Positions 1 to 13,753 of a stretch of DNA of 36,592 bases are shown here, one piece after another. Numbering within the stretch: the stretch's first letter is position 1; the number at the start of each line of letters is the position of its first letter. Location of the stretch: contig WLRQ01000025.1 in assembly GCA_009697815.1 (NCBI GenBank), positions 1-36,592 of the forward strand. Reading direction: 5' to 3'. The translations under genes were made by a program, and so were the position numbers. This stretch comes from Actinomycetota bacterium (GTDB taxonomy: Bacteria > Actinomycetota > Actinomycetes > S36-B12 > CAIYMF01). Under the pieces are notes generated by a model that ran no database searches, was not told where the DNA came from, and was given only the letters and a program-made list of their open reading frames with translations.

Positions 1-145
1 CCTGAGTCGAGTGACGTCCGGCCTGGCGATCCCCCCAGCCCGACCCGCCACCGTGCGATTGGACCTCGACCCCACCAAACCCGGCACCCACATGTGGGTG
101 GCCTACAAGAGCGACAGCACCGTCACCAAGCTCGGCATCCCCTGA
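1..145 (+). CDS. C-terminal end of an unknown protein (partial)
   Basis: An open frame runs from base 2 to a TGA at 143-145 and encodes the last 47 residues of a protein that begins outside the window. Most codons end in G or C, as in the certain genes here, so it is probably truly coding. The tail ends in ...STVTKLGIP and has no motif, membrane segment or cysteine that I recognise. It converges on the metallo-hydrolase gene, with about 48 bases between the two stops. The family cannot be named from this fragment. Confidence 0.5.
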   Translation, partial: LSRVTSGLAIPPARPATVRLDLDPTKPGTHMWVAYKSDSTVTKLGIP

Positions 146-193
146 GAACCGCTGAAGGATGGCGTGGCCCTCGCGGTGGCATCTAGCAAGGAT

Positions 194-883
194 TCACCAT
201 TGCCTGGCCCACCAATCGGCTAGGTCTGGCCGTTCTGCGCCCAGTGTGGTGTCGCGTCCATGGCCCGGATAAACCCACGTCTCATCTGGCAGAGAGTTGA
301 AGATCTTTTCCACGACGTCGCTGTACAGCGAGGCGAAGCGCGCCGGCTCATCCCAGGTTCGCCCAACACCCCCCGGGAACAGGCTGTCCCCGGTGAACAG
401 GTGAGGTGGGCCAGTCGGGTCGTCATACACAAGTGCGATCGAACCGTAGGTATGGCCGACCAAGTGAATCGCCGTAAGGACGATCTCCCCGAAACTGATC
501 GTGTCACCGTGCGAGACCCGTTCGTCGGTCGGAACGGGCAGGTAGCCCGCATCCTGGTCGTGCGCGACCGTGCGAGCCCCCGTCGCTGACACCACATCCG
601 CGAGCGCGTACCAGTGATCGACGTGACCGTGGGTGGTGATCACCGCAGCCAAGCCATCCTGTCCGGCGAGATCAAGCAGGACGGCAGCATCGTTCGCCGC
701 ATCGATGAGAGCTTGGGCCCCCGTGGTGTTGCAGCGCAGCAGATACGCGTTGTTGCTGTGTGGCCCCACCTCGATTTTGGAGATCGTGAGGTGCGTCAGT
801 GCGCGCACATCTGCGGGGCCGCCGAGGGATACGTTGCCTGTGTATGTCACGTTCAGATCATCCCGCGTACCGTCACCCCTCAC
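194..883 (-). CDS. Metallo-beta-lactamase-fold hydrolase (glyoxalase II-like)
   Basis: This 229-residue protein carries the full metal-binding set of the MBL hydrolase superfamily: THGHVDH gives H85, H87, D89 and H90, followed by H144 (LVGHTYGS), D166 (FTGDSLF) and H208 (YPGHG). That pattern fits hydroxyacyl-thiol (glyoxalase II-type) hydrolases, which in actinomycetes might act on mycothiol rather than glutathione thioesters; the substrate is inferred. There is no signal peptide, so it should be cytosolic. The GTG start at 881-883 overlaps the stop of the upstream gene (GTGA), so the two are probably translated together. Similar hydrolase genes lie near uvrA in other actinomycetes, as I recall. 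Confidence 0.87.
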   Translation of the reverse strand: MRGDGTRDDLNVTYTGNVSLGGPADVRALTHLTISKIEVGPHSNNAYLLRCNTTGAQALIDAANDAAVLLDLAGQDGLAAVITTHGHVDHWYALADVVSATGARTVAHDQDAGYLPVPTDERVSHGDTISFGEIVLTAIHLVGHTYGSIALVYDDPTGPPHLFTGDSLFPGGVGRTWDEPARFASLYSDVVEKIFNSLPDETWVYPGHGRDTTLGAERPDLADWWARQW

Positions 884-1548
884 CAGGCTGGGGGCTCTCC
901 TGGTGCGGAACCATCATCGCGCGTGACCGTCTGCGCCGCGCCGCGGCCGAGTCGCCAGGCCAGCACTTCGTGGGGAACTCCGACAACGGCGGGCGGCCCC
1001 GTGCGCGAGTCGAGCCAGTTCATGGTGCGATCGACAAACTCAGTGGACCAGTCCGACGGCAGGTACGAAGGGCGACCGAGGTCAACATGGTGGATCTCCA
1101 ACTCACGAAGCCTGGCGTAGATCAAGGTGTGCGCCGGCGAGGACGCGACCACGCCGGGTTGCGGTGCCCCGAACACAACAAGGCGCTCGCGCGCCTCATC
1201 CGGGCCGGCGAGCAGGCTCGCCACCGCATCGTCGAGTCGAACCGCACCCGCACGCAGATCCAGCGCGATCGCACCGACACCGCGGAGTGAGCCCGTCTCG
1301 ATGTCGGCAGCGCGTGACTCCACGGAGTCGTACATGGGACGGGGCACACCCGTGAGGGCCCATTCAACGAGACGGATCATGCCGTCGGCGTTCCGCGCGA
1401 GGTGCGTCAGCACATGGGCAACCGACCACTGGGGCAACAGTGAGGGGGCACGCATGTCGGAGTCGGTCAGTGCGTCCACGGCAGAAAGGAGCCGAATCGA
1501 TGATTCGAGGATAGCGCGGCGATCCTCAACAAAGGTGTCGTCTGTCAC
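880..1548 (-). CDS. MDMPI/DinB-type maleylpyruvate isomerase family protein
   Basis: A 222-residue protein beginning VTDDTFVEDRRAILES. It has the N-terminal helical-bundle pattern of the mycothiol-dependent maleylpyruvate isomerase (MDMPI) family: LLPQWSVAHVLTHLARNADG, where the conserved His of the VAHVLTHL segment is a likely metal ligand, and later RLRELEIHHVDLG with two more His. Members use mycothiol or bind a divalent metal; the actual substrate here is unknown. The open frame extends upstream to 1815, but that part is low-complexity antisense of the uvrA start, so I chose the GTG at 1546-1548. There is no well-spaced Shine-Dalgarno, but a -10-like TATGGT lies 6 bases upstream, suggesting a leaderless mRNA. 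It is transcribed divergently from uvrA. Confidence 0.8.
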   Translation of the reverse strand: MTDDTFVEDRRAILESSIRLLSAVDALTDSDMRAPSLLPQWSVAHVLTHLARNADGMIRLVEWALTGVPRPMYDSVESRAADIETGSLRGVGAIALDLRAGAVRLDDAVASLLAGPDEARERLVVFGAPQPGVVASSPAHTLIYARLRELEIHHVDLGRPSYLPSDWSTEFVDRTMNWLDSRTGPPAVVGVPHEVLAWRLGRGAAQTVTRDDGSAPGEPPAW

Positions 1549-1554
1549 TCTCCG

Positions 1555-1560
1555 ACCATA
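1555..1560 (-). promoter_or_regulatory. Putative -10 of the MDMPI gene (leaderless)
   Basis: TATGGT (read on the minus strand) ends 6 bases before the GTG start at 1548. That spacing would put the transcription start at or next to the start codon. No convincing -35 was found. Confidence 0.35.
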
Positions 1561-1681
1561 GGGCAACCGTTTGTGAGGGGCGCGGAAATGTGCGCAGTTC
1601 TCCGACTCGTTAACCTGGACCGGAGGTCGGGGCATGTGCGCCTGACCCTGTCTCGTCAGTGAAGAATCCGGAGGAGCCCTC

Positions 1682-4672
<2,991 letters not shown>

Positions 4673-4690
4673 CCACCACGAGGGAGCACC

Positions 4691-5203
4691 ATGGATCACA
4701 TCATCGACACAATCTCCGGCCCAACCCGCCGCCAGATTCTCACCACCGCCGGGATCGTGGCGGCGGCCGCGGCTGTCACCGCCGCGTGCGGATCGCCCAC
4801 GTCGCCCGAGTCCACCAGTTCGAGTTCGGCCACCGGTTCGAGTTCGACCAGCGGTTCGAGTTCAGACACCGCGTCGAGCACTGCCGTCAACTCCAGCCCG
4901 ACGACCTCTCCCTCGGATGCCCCCGATCTGAGCACCTCCGATGTCCCGGTCGGCGGGGGTGCAATCCTGGCTGATCGCAAGGTAGTCGTCACCCAACCGA
5001 CAGCCGGTTCATACAAGGCCTTTTCGGCAGTGTGCCCTCATCAGGGCTGCCTGGTGTCCGACGTCTCGGATGGGGCCATCAACTGCAACTGCCACGGCAG
5101 CAAGTTCTCTGCCACGGACGGCTCGGTCGTCAACGGGCCCGCGAACAGTCCCCTCGCCCCCGTGGCTCTCACCGTGTCCGGCACCTCGATCAATCTCAGC
5201 TGA
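4691..5203 (+). CDS. Rieske [2Fe-2S] protein, Tat-exported lipoprotein-like
   Basis: A 170-residue secreted Rieske protein. The N-terminus has a twin-arginine motif (TRRQIL, R13-R14), a hydrophobic Ala-rich stretch, and a lipobox-like VTAAC with Cys33. This suggests folded export by Tat and lipid anchoring outside the membrane. A Ser/Thr/Gly linker (about residues 38-80) leads to the Rieske domain. Cluster ligands are C115/H117 and C132/H135; C120 and C134 could form the disulfide typical of high-potential Rieske proteins. A GGGAG sequence precedes the ATG start. It lies 18 bases after uvrA and 17 before uvrC, so it is probably cotranscribed. Its electron partner is unknown, and a role in DNA repair is unlikely given its export. 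Confidence 0.9.
   Translation: MDHIIDTISGPTRRQILTTAGIVAAAAAVTAACGSPTSPESTSSSSATGSSSTSGSSSDTASSTAVNSSPTTSPSDAPDLSTSDVPVGGGAILADRKVVVTQPTAGSYKAFSAVCPHQGCLVSDVSDGAINCNCHGSKFSATDGSVVNGPANSPLAPVALTVSGTSINLS
4813..4866 (+). repeat. Three imperfect 18-base tandem repeats in the Rieske linker
   Basis: Three consecutive 18-base units share the core GTTCGAGTTC (4813-4830, 4831-4848, 4849-4866) and encode the Ser/Thr/Gly linker between the lipobox and the Rieske domain. The length is a multiple of three, so a gain or loss of a unit would change linker length without a frameshift. Confidence 0.8.
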
Positions 5204-5220
5204 CAGGGGCGTCAGATCTC

Positions 5221-7185
5221 GTGGCCGATCCCGCGTCCTACCGCCCTGCTCAGGGCGAGATTCCGGACGCGCCTGGGGTTTACCGCTTTCGCGATCCCCA
5301 CGGACGTGTGGTCTACGTCGGCAAGGCCAAGAGCCTGAGAAGTCGGCTCTCGTCGTACTTCCAGGACCTCAGCGCTCTGCATCCGCGGACCCAGGCGATG
5401 GTGACGACTGCGTCGTCCGTCGATTGGGTCACCGTCGACAACGAGGTCGAGGCACTTCAACTCGAGTACTCCTGGATCAAGGAGTACGACCCACGCTTCA
5501 ACGTGCGCTATCGCGACGACAAGAGCTACCCCTATCTCGCCGTCACCCTCGACGAGGAGTATCCGCGTGTCACGGTGATGAGGGGCGCGAAACGCAAGGG
5601 AGTCAGGTACTTCGGGCCTTACACCCACGCGTGGGCGATTCGCGAGACCGTCGATCTGTTGCTCCGGGTGTTCCCCGTACGCACCTGCAGCTCGGGGGTG
5701 TTCAAGCGTCACGGACAGATCGGGCGTCCTTGCCTCCTGGGCTACATCGGCAAGTGCTCGGCGCCCTGCGTTGGCCGCGTCGACTCTGCCGAGCACCGCC
5801 GCATCGTGGACGACTTCTGCGCGTTCCTCGGGGGCCACACGGGAGCCTTCACCAAGCGCATCGAGCGAGAGATGACCACGGCCTCGAACGCGCTCGACTA
5901 TGAACGAGCCGCTCGGCTTCGTGATGACCTCCGCGCCCTTGAACGCGCGCTCGAGAAGAGCGCGGTCGTCCTCGGCGATGACACGGACGCCGACATCATC
6001 GGGCTCGCCGACGACGATCTTGAGGCAGCGGTTCAGGTATTCCACGTTCGCGGAGGACGAATCCGCGGGCAACGCGGGTTTGTCGTCGAGAAGGTCGAGG
6101 ACGTCACCACTGCGGATCTCATCGAGCACCTACTCGTGCAGCTCTACGCAGAGCAGCCACGTGAGGCGGTCCCGCGGGAGATCCTTGTTCCCACGTTGCC
6201 GAGTTCCCACCTCGTGACTCAGGCCTGGCTTGCCGATCTTCGCGGAACCATCGTCGAGGTTCGCGTCCCGCAGCGCGGAGACAAGCGTGATCTCCTCGAG
6301 ACCGTCACCCGTAATGCCGCTCAAGCATTGGTGTTGCATAAGACACGACGCGGCAGCGATCTCACCGCTCGCAGTCAGGCGCTCGAGGAACTGCAAGTGG
6401 CCCTCGAGCTCCCCGAGGCGCCGCTACGGATCGAATGCGTCGACATCAGCCATCTGCAGGGAACCGATGTAGTGGCCAGCCTCGTGGTCTTCGAGGACGG
6501 CCTCGCGCGTAAATCCGAGTACCGAAGATTCGCCATCCGCGGAGCGGCGGGCGACGGCGTCAGCGACGACGCCCGCTCAATCGCCGAAGTGGTGTCACGA
6601 CGGTTCGCCCGCCATCTCGAGGACCAACAGCGCGTGGCCGAGGCCGAGGGTCACGAGGCCACACCCGGCATCGACCCGACGACCGGGCGGCCCCGCCGGT
6701 TCGCCTACCCGCCCCAACTCTTCGTAGTCGATGGCGGCCAACCTCAAGTCGACGCCGCGCAGGCCGCCCTATCCGAACTCGGCATCACAGACGTGACGAT
6801 CGTCGGGCTCGCCAAACGCCTCGAAGAAGTGTGGCTCCCTGGAGATCCGGACCCGGTGATCCTTCCTCGCTCCAGTGAGGGGCTCTACCTCCTCCAGCGT
6901 CTCCGCGACGAGGCCCATAGGTTCGCCATTAGCTATCAACGCCAGAAGCGCGGGAAGCGCATGCTCGACAGCCTCCTCGACGACGTGCCCGGGCTCGGCG
7001 ACGCCCGACGCAAAGCCTTACTTCAGCAGTTCGGCTCACTCAAGAAGTTGCGGGCCGCGGGGGTGGAGGAGATTGCGACGGTTCCCGGGATCGGTCCCAC
7101 GATCGCTCAGTCCGTCATAGACACGCTGATGGCCACGGCACCAGTAGCGGGTGTCAACGTCTCCACCGGTGAGATCATCGAATGA
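5221..7185 (+). CDS. uvrC: Excinuclease ABC subunit C (UvrC)
   Basis: UvrC makes the dual incisions in nucleotide excision repair. The 654-residue protein has the GIY-YIG nuclease domain at its N-terminus (GVYRFRD...[13 protein letters not shown]), a Cys-rich segment ([16 protein letters not shown]), a UVR motif for UvrB binding ([17 protein letters not shown]), the RNase H-like second nuclease ([28 protein letters not shown]) and a C-terminal tandem helix-hairpin-helix ([25 protein letters not shown]). The frame is open further upstream but overlaps the Rieske gene in another frame, so I chose the GTG at 5221, which puts the GIY-YIG domain near the N-terminus. The SD is weak (GGGG, about 12 bases away). 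The end overlaps rapZ by ATGA. Confidence 0.97.
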   Translation: MADPASYRPAQGEIPDAPGVYRFRDPHGRVVYVGKAKSLRSRLSSYFQDLSALHPRTQAMVTTASSVDWVTVDNEVEALQLEYSWIKEYDPRFNVRYRDDKSYPYLAVTLDEEYPRVTVMRGAKRKGVRYFGPYTHAWAIRETVDLLLRVFPVRTCSSGVFKRHGQIGRPCLLGYIGKCSAPCVGRVDSAEHRRIVDDFCAFLGGHTGAFTKRIEREMTTASNALDYERAARLRDDLRALERALEKSAVVLGDDTDADIIGLADDDLEAAVQVFHVRGGRIRGQRGFVVEKVEDVTTADLIEHLLVQLYAEQPREAVPREILVPTLPSSHLVTQAWLADLRGTIVEVRVPQRGDKRDLLETVTRNAAQALVLHKTRRGSDLTARSQALEELQVALELPEAPLRIECVDISHLQGTDVVASLVVFEDGLARKSEYRRFAIRGAAGDGVSDDARSIAEVVSRRFARHLEDQQRVAEAEGHEATPGIDPTTGRPRRFAYPPQLFVVDGGQPQVDAAQAALSELGITDVTIVGLAKRLEEVWLPGDPDPVILPRSSEGLYLLQRLRDEAHRFAISYQRQKRGKRMLDSLLDDVPGLGDARRKALLQQFGSLKKLRAAGVEEIATVPGIGPTIAQSVIDTLMATAPVAGVNVSTGEIIE

Positions 7186-8102
7186 CGCCTGACTCGGGCG
7201 TCGAACTCACCACCAGAACCAGGGGAATCGGCACGATGTCCCAGCACCCATTCGAACTGGTACTCGTGACCGGCATGTCCGGGGCCGGACGCTCCACTGC
7301 GGCGCGGGCGCTGGAGGACCTCGGCTGGTTCGTCATCGACAACCTCCCTCCGGTGCTGCTTCCGCAAGCGGTGGTGCACCTCTCGCAGGCCGTCGACATC
7401 GAAAGGCTCGCGGTGGTGGTCGATGTCCGCGGGGGCCGGATGTTCGACGATCTCGCCGAAAGTCTCACGAACGTCCTCAGCCAAGGGATCGACCTGCGCG
7501 TTCTCTATCTTGAAGCGGGTGACAACGAGCTCGTACGGCGGTTCGAGAGCAGCCGCCGGCCCCACCCGTTGCAGGGCTCGGGAGGGATTCTCGAGGGCCT
7601 CGTTCGGGAGCGTGCCCTTTTGGGGGATCTCCGCGCTAGGGCCGACCTCGTCATTGACACCTCCTCTCTCAACGTCCACGACCTCCGCCGCAAGGTCGAC
7701 GCAGCCTTCGAGGGCACCGACCGAGTCGCACTGCGGGCGACCGTGATGTCCTTCGGCTTCAAGTACGGGCTGCCGCTCGATGCCGACATCGTCAACGACG
7801 TGCGCTTCCTCCCGAATCCGTATTGGGTTCCCGAACTTCGAGATCTCACGGGCCTCGACGCCGACGTGAGCGACTACGTCACCGGCATTCCCGAGGCACG
7901 GGACTTCCTGGACCGCATGGCCGGGATGCTCAATCTGGTCTCCGACGGCTACCTTCGCGAGGGAAAGCGTTATGTCACGATCGCGGTCGGGTGTACCGGA
8001 GGCAAGCACCGGAGTGTGGCGATGGCCGAGAATCTCGCCGCCCGTCTCGTGAAGGTGGGCGTCGACGTCCTGGTCGTCCATCGCGATCTCGGACGAGAAT
8101 GA
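7182..8102 (+). CDS. rapZ: RapZ-family nucleotide-binding protein
   Basis: RapZ/YvcJ-family P-loop protein of 306 residues. In enterobacteria RapZ is an RNA-binding adaptor controlling amino-sugar synthesis; the actinobacterial role is not settled. Visible motifs are GMSGAGRST near the N-terminus, [16 protein letters not shown], and the C-terminal [14 protein letters not shown]. The P-loop has Arg where a standard Walker A has Lys, which I recall is usual in actinobacterial members. The ATG at 7182 overlaps the uvrC stop (ATGA). A second ATG at 7236 (MSQHPFELV), with AGGGGA upstream, would remove an 18-residue extension of low conservation, so the true start may be either. The stop overlaps yvcK by ATGA. 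Confidence 0.94.
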   Translation: MTPDSGVELTTRTRGIGTMSQHPFELVLVTGMSGAGRSTAARALEDLGWFVIDNLPPVLLPQAVVHLSQAVDIERLAVVVDVRGGRMFDDLAESLTNVLSQGIDLRVLYLEAGDNELVRRFESSRRPHPLQGSGGILEGLVRERALLGDLRARADLVIDTSSLNVHDLRRKVDAAFEGTDRVALRATVMSFGFKYGLPLDADIVNDVRFLPNPYWVPELRDLTGLDADVSDYVTGIPEARDFLDRMAGMLNLVSDGYLREGKRYVTIAVGCTGGKHRSVAMAENLAARLVKVGVDVLVVHRDLGRE

Positions 8103-9076
8103 GCTCGTCAGGACCCGCGCGTCGCATGCCGCAGACCTCGGGCCGGCGTGTGGTCGCCCTTGGTGGCGGTCACGGCCTCGCCGCGAGTCTCCGGGCGCTT
8201 CGACGCGTCACCGACGACGTCACGGCCGTGGTGGCCGTGTCCGACGATGGCGGCTCCAGCGGACGGCTACGCCGCGAGTTCGATGTCGTGCCACCCGGTG
8301 ATCTTCGGATGGCACTGGCAGCGCTGTGTGGAGACGACAGTTGGGGACGCACCTGGAGTCGCGTGGTGCAGCATCGGTTCGCCGGGAACGGCCCGCTCGC
8401 CGGTCACTCCCTGGGGAACTTGCTGATCACCGCCCTCTGGGAGGAGACAGGAGATATCGTCACGGGACTCGATTGGGTCGGCGCACTGCTCGGGGCGCAC
8501 GGTCGCGTCCTTCCTGTCGCCACGGAGCCGCTGCAGGTAGTGGCCGATGTCATCGGCTTGCACCCCCATGACCCCAACATCGTCGAGCGGATCACCGGCC
8601 AGGTAGAGGTGGCTAGCACCCGTGGCCAGGTAGTCGCCCTGCGCATCGAGCCAGCTGATGCGCAGGCCTGTTCCGCTGCACTTGAGGCGATTACCGACGC
8701 CGAAGCGATCGTGCTGGGCCCCGGATCATGGTTCACCAGCGTCCTGGCGCCCATGCTGGTGCCAGGTATCGCCGACGCGGTGCAGTCATCTCGCGGCCGG
8801 GTCATCGTGGTTCTCAATCTCGCTGCTCAGCCGGGGGAAACGTCCGGGTTCTCACCTCACCGCCATCTCGAGGTCCTCGCCGCCCAGGTTCCCGGGCTGC
8901 GCGTCGACACGGTGCTGGCCGATCCCTCGAGGGTCACTGACGTCGACACCCTCGCGGCAGCCGCGTCGGCTTTGGGGGGGCGGCTCGTGCTGGCCCCCGT
9001 GGCGTCTCGTGAGGGCACGCCACACCACGACGTTGATCTACTCGCGTCGGCCTTCGGTGGCATCCTCGTCGGTTGA
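8099..9076 (+). CDS. yvcK: YvcK/CofD-like protein
   Basis: A 325-residue member of the gluconeogenesis factor YvcK/CofD-like family, which binds UDP-sugars in Bacillus and is needed for cell shape and peptidoglycan synthesis on gluconeogenic carbon. Motifs: VVALGGGHGLAASLRAL, AVVAVSDDGGSSGRLR, PPGDLRMALAAL, GHSLGNLLITAL and LGPGSWFTSVLAPML. The ATG at 8099 overlaps the rapZ stop; the frame remains open further upstream only within rapZ. An alternative ATG at 8126 would trim nine residues. It sits in the uvrC-rapZ-yvcK-whiA order common in Gram-positive bacteria. Confidence 0.95.
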   Translation: MSSSGPARRMPQTSGRRVVALGGGHGLAASLRALRRVTDDVTAVVAVSDDGGSSGRLRREFDVVPPGDLRMALAALCGDDSWGRTWSRVVQHRFAGNGPLAGHSLGNLLITALWEETGDIVTGLDWVGALLGAHGRVLPVATEPLQVVADVIGLHPHDPNIVERITGQVEVASTRGQVVALRIEPADAQACSAALEAITDAEAIVLGPGSWFTSVLAPMLVPGIADAVQSSRGRVIVVLNLAAQPGETSGFSPHRHLEVLAAQVPGLRVDTVLADPSRVTDVDTLAAAASALGGRLVLAPVASREGTPHHDVDLLASAFGGILVG

Positions 9077-9172
9077 TCCGCTCCCGTCGGGGTTCTCGCG
9101 CCCGACTGAATCGACCCCTCGGCAGTGAGCCCGAACCTCAGGGTGTTTGACGCTCATGGCAGGATCCGGAAC

Positions 9173-10156
9173 ATGGCGATGACGGCTGCGGTCAAGGATG
9201 AACTCGCACGGCTGAAGATCACCAAGCCGTGTTGTCGCAAGGCAGAGGTCTCGGCGATCCTGCGGTTTGCGTCCGGGCTCCACATCGTCGGTGGCCGCAT
9301 CGTCATCGAAGCCGAGCTCGACACAGCATTCGCCGCCCGACGCCTGCGCAACGACATCGCGCAGGTATTCGGCCACGCGAGTGAGATGACGGTCGTACAT
9401 CCCAGTGGGCTCCGCAAGGGCAACCGCTACCTCGTCCGGGTCCACACCGACGGTGAGCAGCTAGCCCGTCAGACTGGGCTCGTCGACGCAAGCGGGCGTC
9501 CCACCCGTGGACTGCCATCAGCCATCGTGAATGGCTCGCTCTGCGACTCCGAGGCTGCCTGGCGGGGGGCCTTCCTGGCGCACGGTTCACTGACCGAGCC
9601 GGGCCGTTCCTCCTCCCTTGAGGTCACCTGCCCTGGTCCCGAGGCAGCCCTTGCGCTCTCGGGCGCCGCCCGCCGGCTCGGCATTTCGGCCAAGCCGCGT
9701 GAGGTACGTGGCGTCGACCGCGTGGTCATCCGCGACGGTGACGCCATCGCAGCGCTCCTGACCCGCCTAGGTGCCCATGACTCAGTGATGGCCTGGGAGG
9801 AGCGTCGGATGCGCCGCGAGGTCCGTGCCACGGCCAATCGCCTCGCGAACTTCGACGATGCCAACCTGCGGCGTTCGGCCAGGGCAGCCGTCGCCGCCGG
9901 GGCCCGCGTAGCGCGCGCACTCGAGATCCTGGCCGAGGAGGTGCCCGACCACCTTGCGGAAGCCGGCCGGCTGCGGATGGAGCACCAGCAAGCGTCCCTC
10001 GAGGAACTCGGCGCCCTGGCCGACCCTGCGATGACGAAGGACGCCATCGCAGGCCGTATCCGCCGTCTCCTGGCCCTGGCGGACAAGCGCGCGGGAGAAC
10101 TCGGGATTCCCGACACCGAGTCCGGAATCCCCGCGGATCTCATCGATCTCGACTGA
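9173..10156 (+). CDS. whiA: Transcriptional regulator WhiA
   Basis: WhiA is a DNA-binding regulator that in Streptomyces works with WhiB in sporulation septation; in non-sporulating relatives it affects cell division. The 327-residue protein begins [16 protein letters not shown] and has the degenerate LAGLIDADG-like N-terminal domain (including [15 protein letters not shown] and an aspartate/glycine-poor active site region), then a C-terminal helix-turn-helix region ([16 protein letters not shown]). The open frame begins at 9125, but the ATG at 9173 gives the family's usual length and has AGGA 8 bases upstream. Ninety-six bases separate it from yvcK. Confidence 0.95.
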   Translation: MAMTAAVKDELARLKITKPCCRKAEVSAILRFASGLHIVGGRIVIEAELDTAFAARRLRNDIAQVFGHASEMTVVHPSGLRKGNRYLVRVHTDGEQLARQTGLVDASGRPTRGLPSAIVNGSLCDSEAAWRGAFLAHGSLTEPGRSSSLEVTCPGPEAALALSGAARRLGISAKPREVRGVDRVVIRDGDAIAALLTRLGAHDSVMAWEERRMRREVRATANRLANFDDANLRRSARAAVAAGARVARALEILAEEVPDHLAEAGRLRMEHQQASLEELGALADPAMTKDAIAGRIRRLLALADKRAGELGIPDTESGIPADLIDLD

Positions 10157-10162
10157 TCTCGA

Positions 10163-10179
10163 GCCCCTTCCCGCGGGGC
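10163..10179 (+). terminator. Short GC hairpin after whiA
   Basis: GCCCC at 10163-10167 pairs with GGGGC at 10175-10179 around a 7-base loop, just after the whiA stop. No T-run follows, so it could only be a weak or non-canonical terminator. Confidence 0.35.
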
Positions 10180-10254
10180 CGTTCCAGTGTGACGTGGCCC
10201 GATGTTGTCGGAGGGCAGTAAACCGCGGACGTGGTTCCGATAGGGTTTGCCTGA

Positions 10255-11346
<1,092 letters not shown>

Positions 11347-11357
11347 CGGCCAACATC

Positions 11358-12560
11358 ATGTTGACGATCGACGATCTCGACGTCGCCGGTCGCCGGGTTC
11401 TCGTCCGGGCGGACTTCAACGTCCCCCTTGAGGATTCCGGCGACGGCACGCGAGTCATCACCGACGACGGACGCATTCGCGCGGCGCTGCCGACGATCGA
11501 GTCCCTGCGTTCGCGCGGGGCCCGCGTGGTCTTGGTCGCTCACCTGGGCCGCCCGAAGGGTGAGCCCAAGCCGGAGCTATCACTGGTCCCGATCGCAGCG
11601 CGCCTCTCCGAGTTGCTCGGTGTGCCGGTTTCCTTCGCCACCGACGTCACGGGCACCTCTGCCGCCGCAGTCGTGGCGGGGCTTGGCGACGGCGGGGTGG
11701 CACTGCTCGAGAACGTGCGATTCGACTCCCGCGAGACCAGCAAGGATCCCGGCGAACGAGGCGCTCTTGCGGCAGAGCTCGCGTCGTTCGCCGACCTGTT
11801 CGTTAGTGACGGTTTCGGTGTCGTACACCGCGAACAGGCGAGTGTCACGGACGTGGCGCGCCTACTGCCTCACGCGGCCGGTCGTCTGGTCCTTGCCGAG
11901 GTCGAGGTCTTCCGCAAGGTCCTCACCGATCCCGAGCGCCCCTACGCGGTCGTCCTGGGCGGCTCGAAGGTCAGCGACAAGCTTGGCGTCATCGAGAACC
12001 TTCTGGGCTCGGTCGACCGCCTGCTGATCGGCGGCGGCATGTGCTTCACATTCCTGGCCGCGATGGGCCACGAGGTCGGCTCCTCACTTCTCGAGGTCGA
12101 TCAGATCGAGACCGTCAAGGGCCTGATCGCCAGCGCTTCCGCCAAACGAGTGGAACTCGTACTACCCATTGATGTGGTCGTGGCCCAGGCTTTTTCGGCT
12201 GACGCATTGCACAAGATTGTTGCCTCGGACTGCATCGAGCCGGGCTGGATGGGTCTGGACATCGGCCCGAACACCCGGGCGCTGTTCGCCTCACGCCTGG
12301 CCGATGCCCGCACCGTGGTCTGGAACGGCCCTATGGGCGTGTTCGAGATGCCCCCCTACGCCGAGGGCACGCGCGCCATCGCCGTCGCGATCACCGAGGT
12401 CGATGGCCTCACGGTCGTCGGCGGCGGCGACTCTGCCGCCGCTGTTCGACTGCTCGGGATAGACGAATCCGGCTTCACCCATATCTCCACCGGCGGTGGT
12501 GCGTCGCTGGAGTTCCTCGAGGGACGTACTCTCCCCGGCATCGCGGTCCTGGAGGACTGA
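11358..12560 (+). CDS. pgk: Phosphoglycerate kinase
   Basis: Transfers phosphate from 1,3-bisphosphoglycerate to ADP. The 400-residue protein has the expected length and blocks: [68 protein letters not shown] and [11 protein letters not shown]. The frame extends upstream into gap, so I took the ATG at 11358, which places the ADFNVPL block at the usual distance from the N-terminus. No good SD precedes it, so initiation probably depends on ribosomes finishing gap 11 bases upstream. tpiA follows one base after the stop. Confidence 0.96.
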   Translation: MLTIDDLDVAGRRVLVRADFNVPLEDSGDGTRVITDDGRIRAALPTIESLRSRGARVVLVAHLGRPKGEPKPELSLVPIAARLSELLGVPVSFATDVTGTSAAAVVAGLGDGGVALLENVRFDSRETSKDPGERGALAAELASFADLFVSDGFGVVHREQASVTDVARLLPHAAGRLVLAEVEVFRKVLTDPERPYAVVLGGSKVSDKLGVIENLLGSVDRLLIGGGMCFTFLAAMGHEVGSSLLEVDQIETVKGLIASASAKRVELVLPIDVVVAQAFSADALHKIVASDCIEPGWMGLDIGPNTRALFASRLADARTVVWNGPMGVFEMPPYAEGTRAIAVAITEVDGLTVVGGGDSAAAVRLLGIDESGFTHISTGGGASLEFLEGRTLPGIAVLED

Positions 12561-12561
12561 C

Positions 12562-13356
12562 ATGACCACTGCTCGCCTCCCGCTCATGGCTGGGAACTGG
12601 AAGATGAACCTCAATCACCTTGAGGCCATCTCGGTGACCCAGAAACTCGCTTTCTCTCTCACCGACGCGGACCTCAAGGCGTGCGAGGTCGCCGTGCTGC
12701 CGCCCTTCACCGATATTCGCTCGGTGCAGACCCTGATCAACGCCGACAAGCTCGAGATCAAGTACGGAGCCCAGGACCTCTCCGCACACGACAAGGGTGC
12801 CTACACCGGCGAGGTCAGCGGGGCAATGCTCGCCAAACTCGGGTGTACCTACGTTGTCGTCGGACATAGCGAGCGGCGTCAGTTCCATGCCGAGACCGAC
12901 GCCATGGTCTCCGCCAAGGTGCAGGCCGCCTACCGGCACGGCCTGACGCCCATCGTGTGTGTGGGTGAGGGGCTTGATATCCGCCAGGCGGGTACCCACG
13001 TGAGCCACACCCTCACACAGCTCGAGGGAGCACTCGCGGGACTCCCCGAGGAGAGCGCTGGCACTCTCGTCGTCGCGTACGAGCCCGTGTGGGCCATCGG
13101 CACAGGCGAGGTGGCCACACCCGACGACGCCCAGGAGGTGTGCTTCGCAATCCGCACCCGGCTCGCCGAGCACTACTCCGCGCCCCTCGCCGAGCGCGTT
13201 CGCATCCTCTACGGCGGTTCGGTGAAGGGCTCGAATGTCGCAGCCATCATGGCTCAACCCGATGTCGACGGTGCCCTGATCGGCGGTGCCAGCCTTGATC
13301 CCGAAGAGTTCGTCACCATCGTGAGATACCGCATGCATCCCGCAGACGAGTCGTGA
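12562..13356 (+). CDS. tpiA: Triosephosphate isomerase
   Basis: Interconverts dihydroxyacetone phosphate and glyceraldehyde-3-phosphate. The 264-residue TIM barrel shows the substrate loop MAGNWKMN, the catalytic His segment [13 protein letters not shown], the catalytic Glu in [13 protein letters not shown], and the phosphate-binding YGGSVKGSN. The ATG at 12562 is one base after the pgk stop and has GGAGGA at 12551-12556, which lies within the pgk end, so the pair is tightly coupled. The frame upstream of this start lies inside pgk and is not coding. Confidence 0.97.
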   Translation: MTTARLPLMAGNWKMNLNHLEAISVTQKLAFSLTDADLKACEVAVLPPFTDIRSVQTLINADKLEIKYGAQDLSAHDKGAYTGEVSGAMLAKLGCTYVVVGHSERRQFHAETDAMVSAKVQAAYRHGLTPIVCVGEGLDIRQAGTHVSHTLTQLEGALAGLPEESAGTLVVAYEPVWAIGTGEVATPDDAQEVCFAIRTRLAEHYSAPLAERVRILYGGSVKGSNVAAIMAQPDVDGALIGGASLDPEEFVTIVRYRMHPADES

Positions 13357-13427
13357 GGTCATCGCTGTCCACGGGGGCGGTGGTGCACTCTCGGGTGGCG
13401 CCGCGCGGGTGTCCGGGAGACGTCACG

Positions 13428-13433
13428 TATCCT
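13428..13433 (+). promoter_or_regulatory. Putative -10 upstream of secG
   Basis: TATCCT lies about 50 bases before the secG start, in the 126-base gap after tpiA. It could drive secG-rbpA separately from the glycolytic genes. No clear -35 was found. A CCGGG/CCCGG inverted repeat follows between it and the ribosome-binding site. Confidence 0.3.
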
Positions 13434-13482
13434 GTGTCGATGTGCCGGGCTCCCGGTACGTCCGAGGGGAGTGAGTAGCTAC

Positions 13483-13722
13483 GTGAGCGCCCTGATTCTG
13501 GTCTTCGAAATTCTGCTGATGATCATCAGCGGGCTCCTCGTGCTGCTCGTTCTGCTCCACAAGGGAAAGGGTGGCGGCCTCTCAGACATGTTCGGAGGCG
13601 GCATCTCCTCCTCCTTCGGAGGCTCCAGCGCGGCAGAGCGCAATCTCGACCGCATCACCGTCGGCCTCGGTGTCATGTGGGGCGCGCTCGTGATCGGCCT
13701 CGGTCTTCTCCTTAAGTCCTGA
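13483..13722 (+). CDS. secG: Preprotein translocase subunit SecG
   Basis: A small subunit of the SecYEG channel. The 79-residue protein has two membrane spans (about residues 3-24 and 57-78) joined by the family loop LLHKGKGGGLSDMFGGG. Two in-frame GTG codons are possible. That at 13471 directly abuts the GGGGA at 13465-13469, so it is too close to a ribosome site; I prefer 13483, about 13 bases from it. The difference is only four residues. It lies between tpiA and rbpA, as in other actinomycetes. Confidence 0.92.
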   Translation: MSALILVFEILLMIISGLLVLLVLLHKGKGGGLSDMFGGGISSSFGGSSAAERNLDRITVGLGVMWGALVIGLGLLLKS

Positions 13723-13753
13723 TCCACCTCCGTACGCGAGAGAGGCACCACCT

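Noticed and set aside
1549-1681. Possible SOS/LexA box upstream of uvrA
   Set aside because: I looked for a GAAC-N4-GTTC type site and saw only scattered GTTC and GTTAAC fragments; no symmetrical box. The absence may be real or may reflect a RecA-independent promoter.
5032-5220. Longer UvrC starting inside the Rieske gene
   Set aside because: The extra 63 residues are an out-of-frame reading of the Rieske gene, and the GIY-YIG domain begins soon after 5221.
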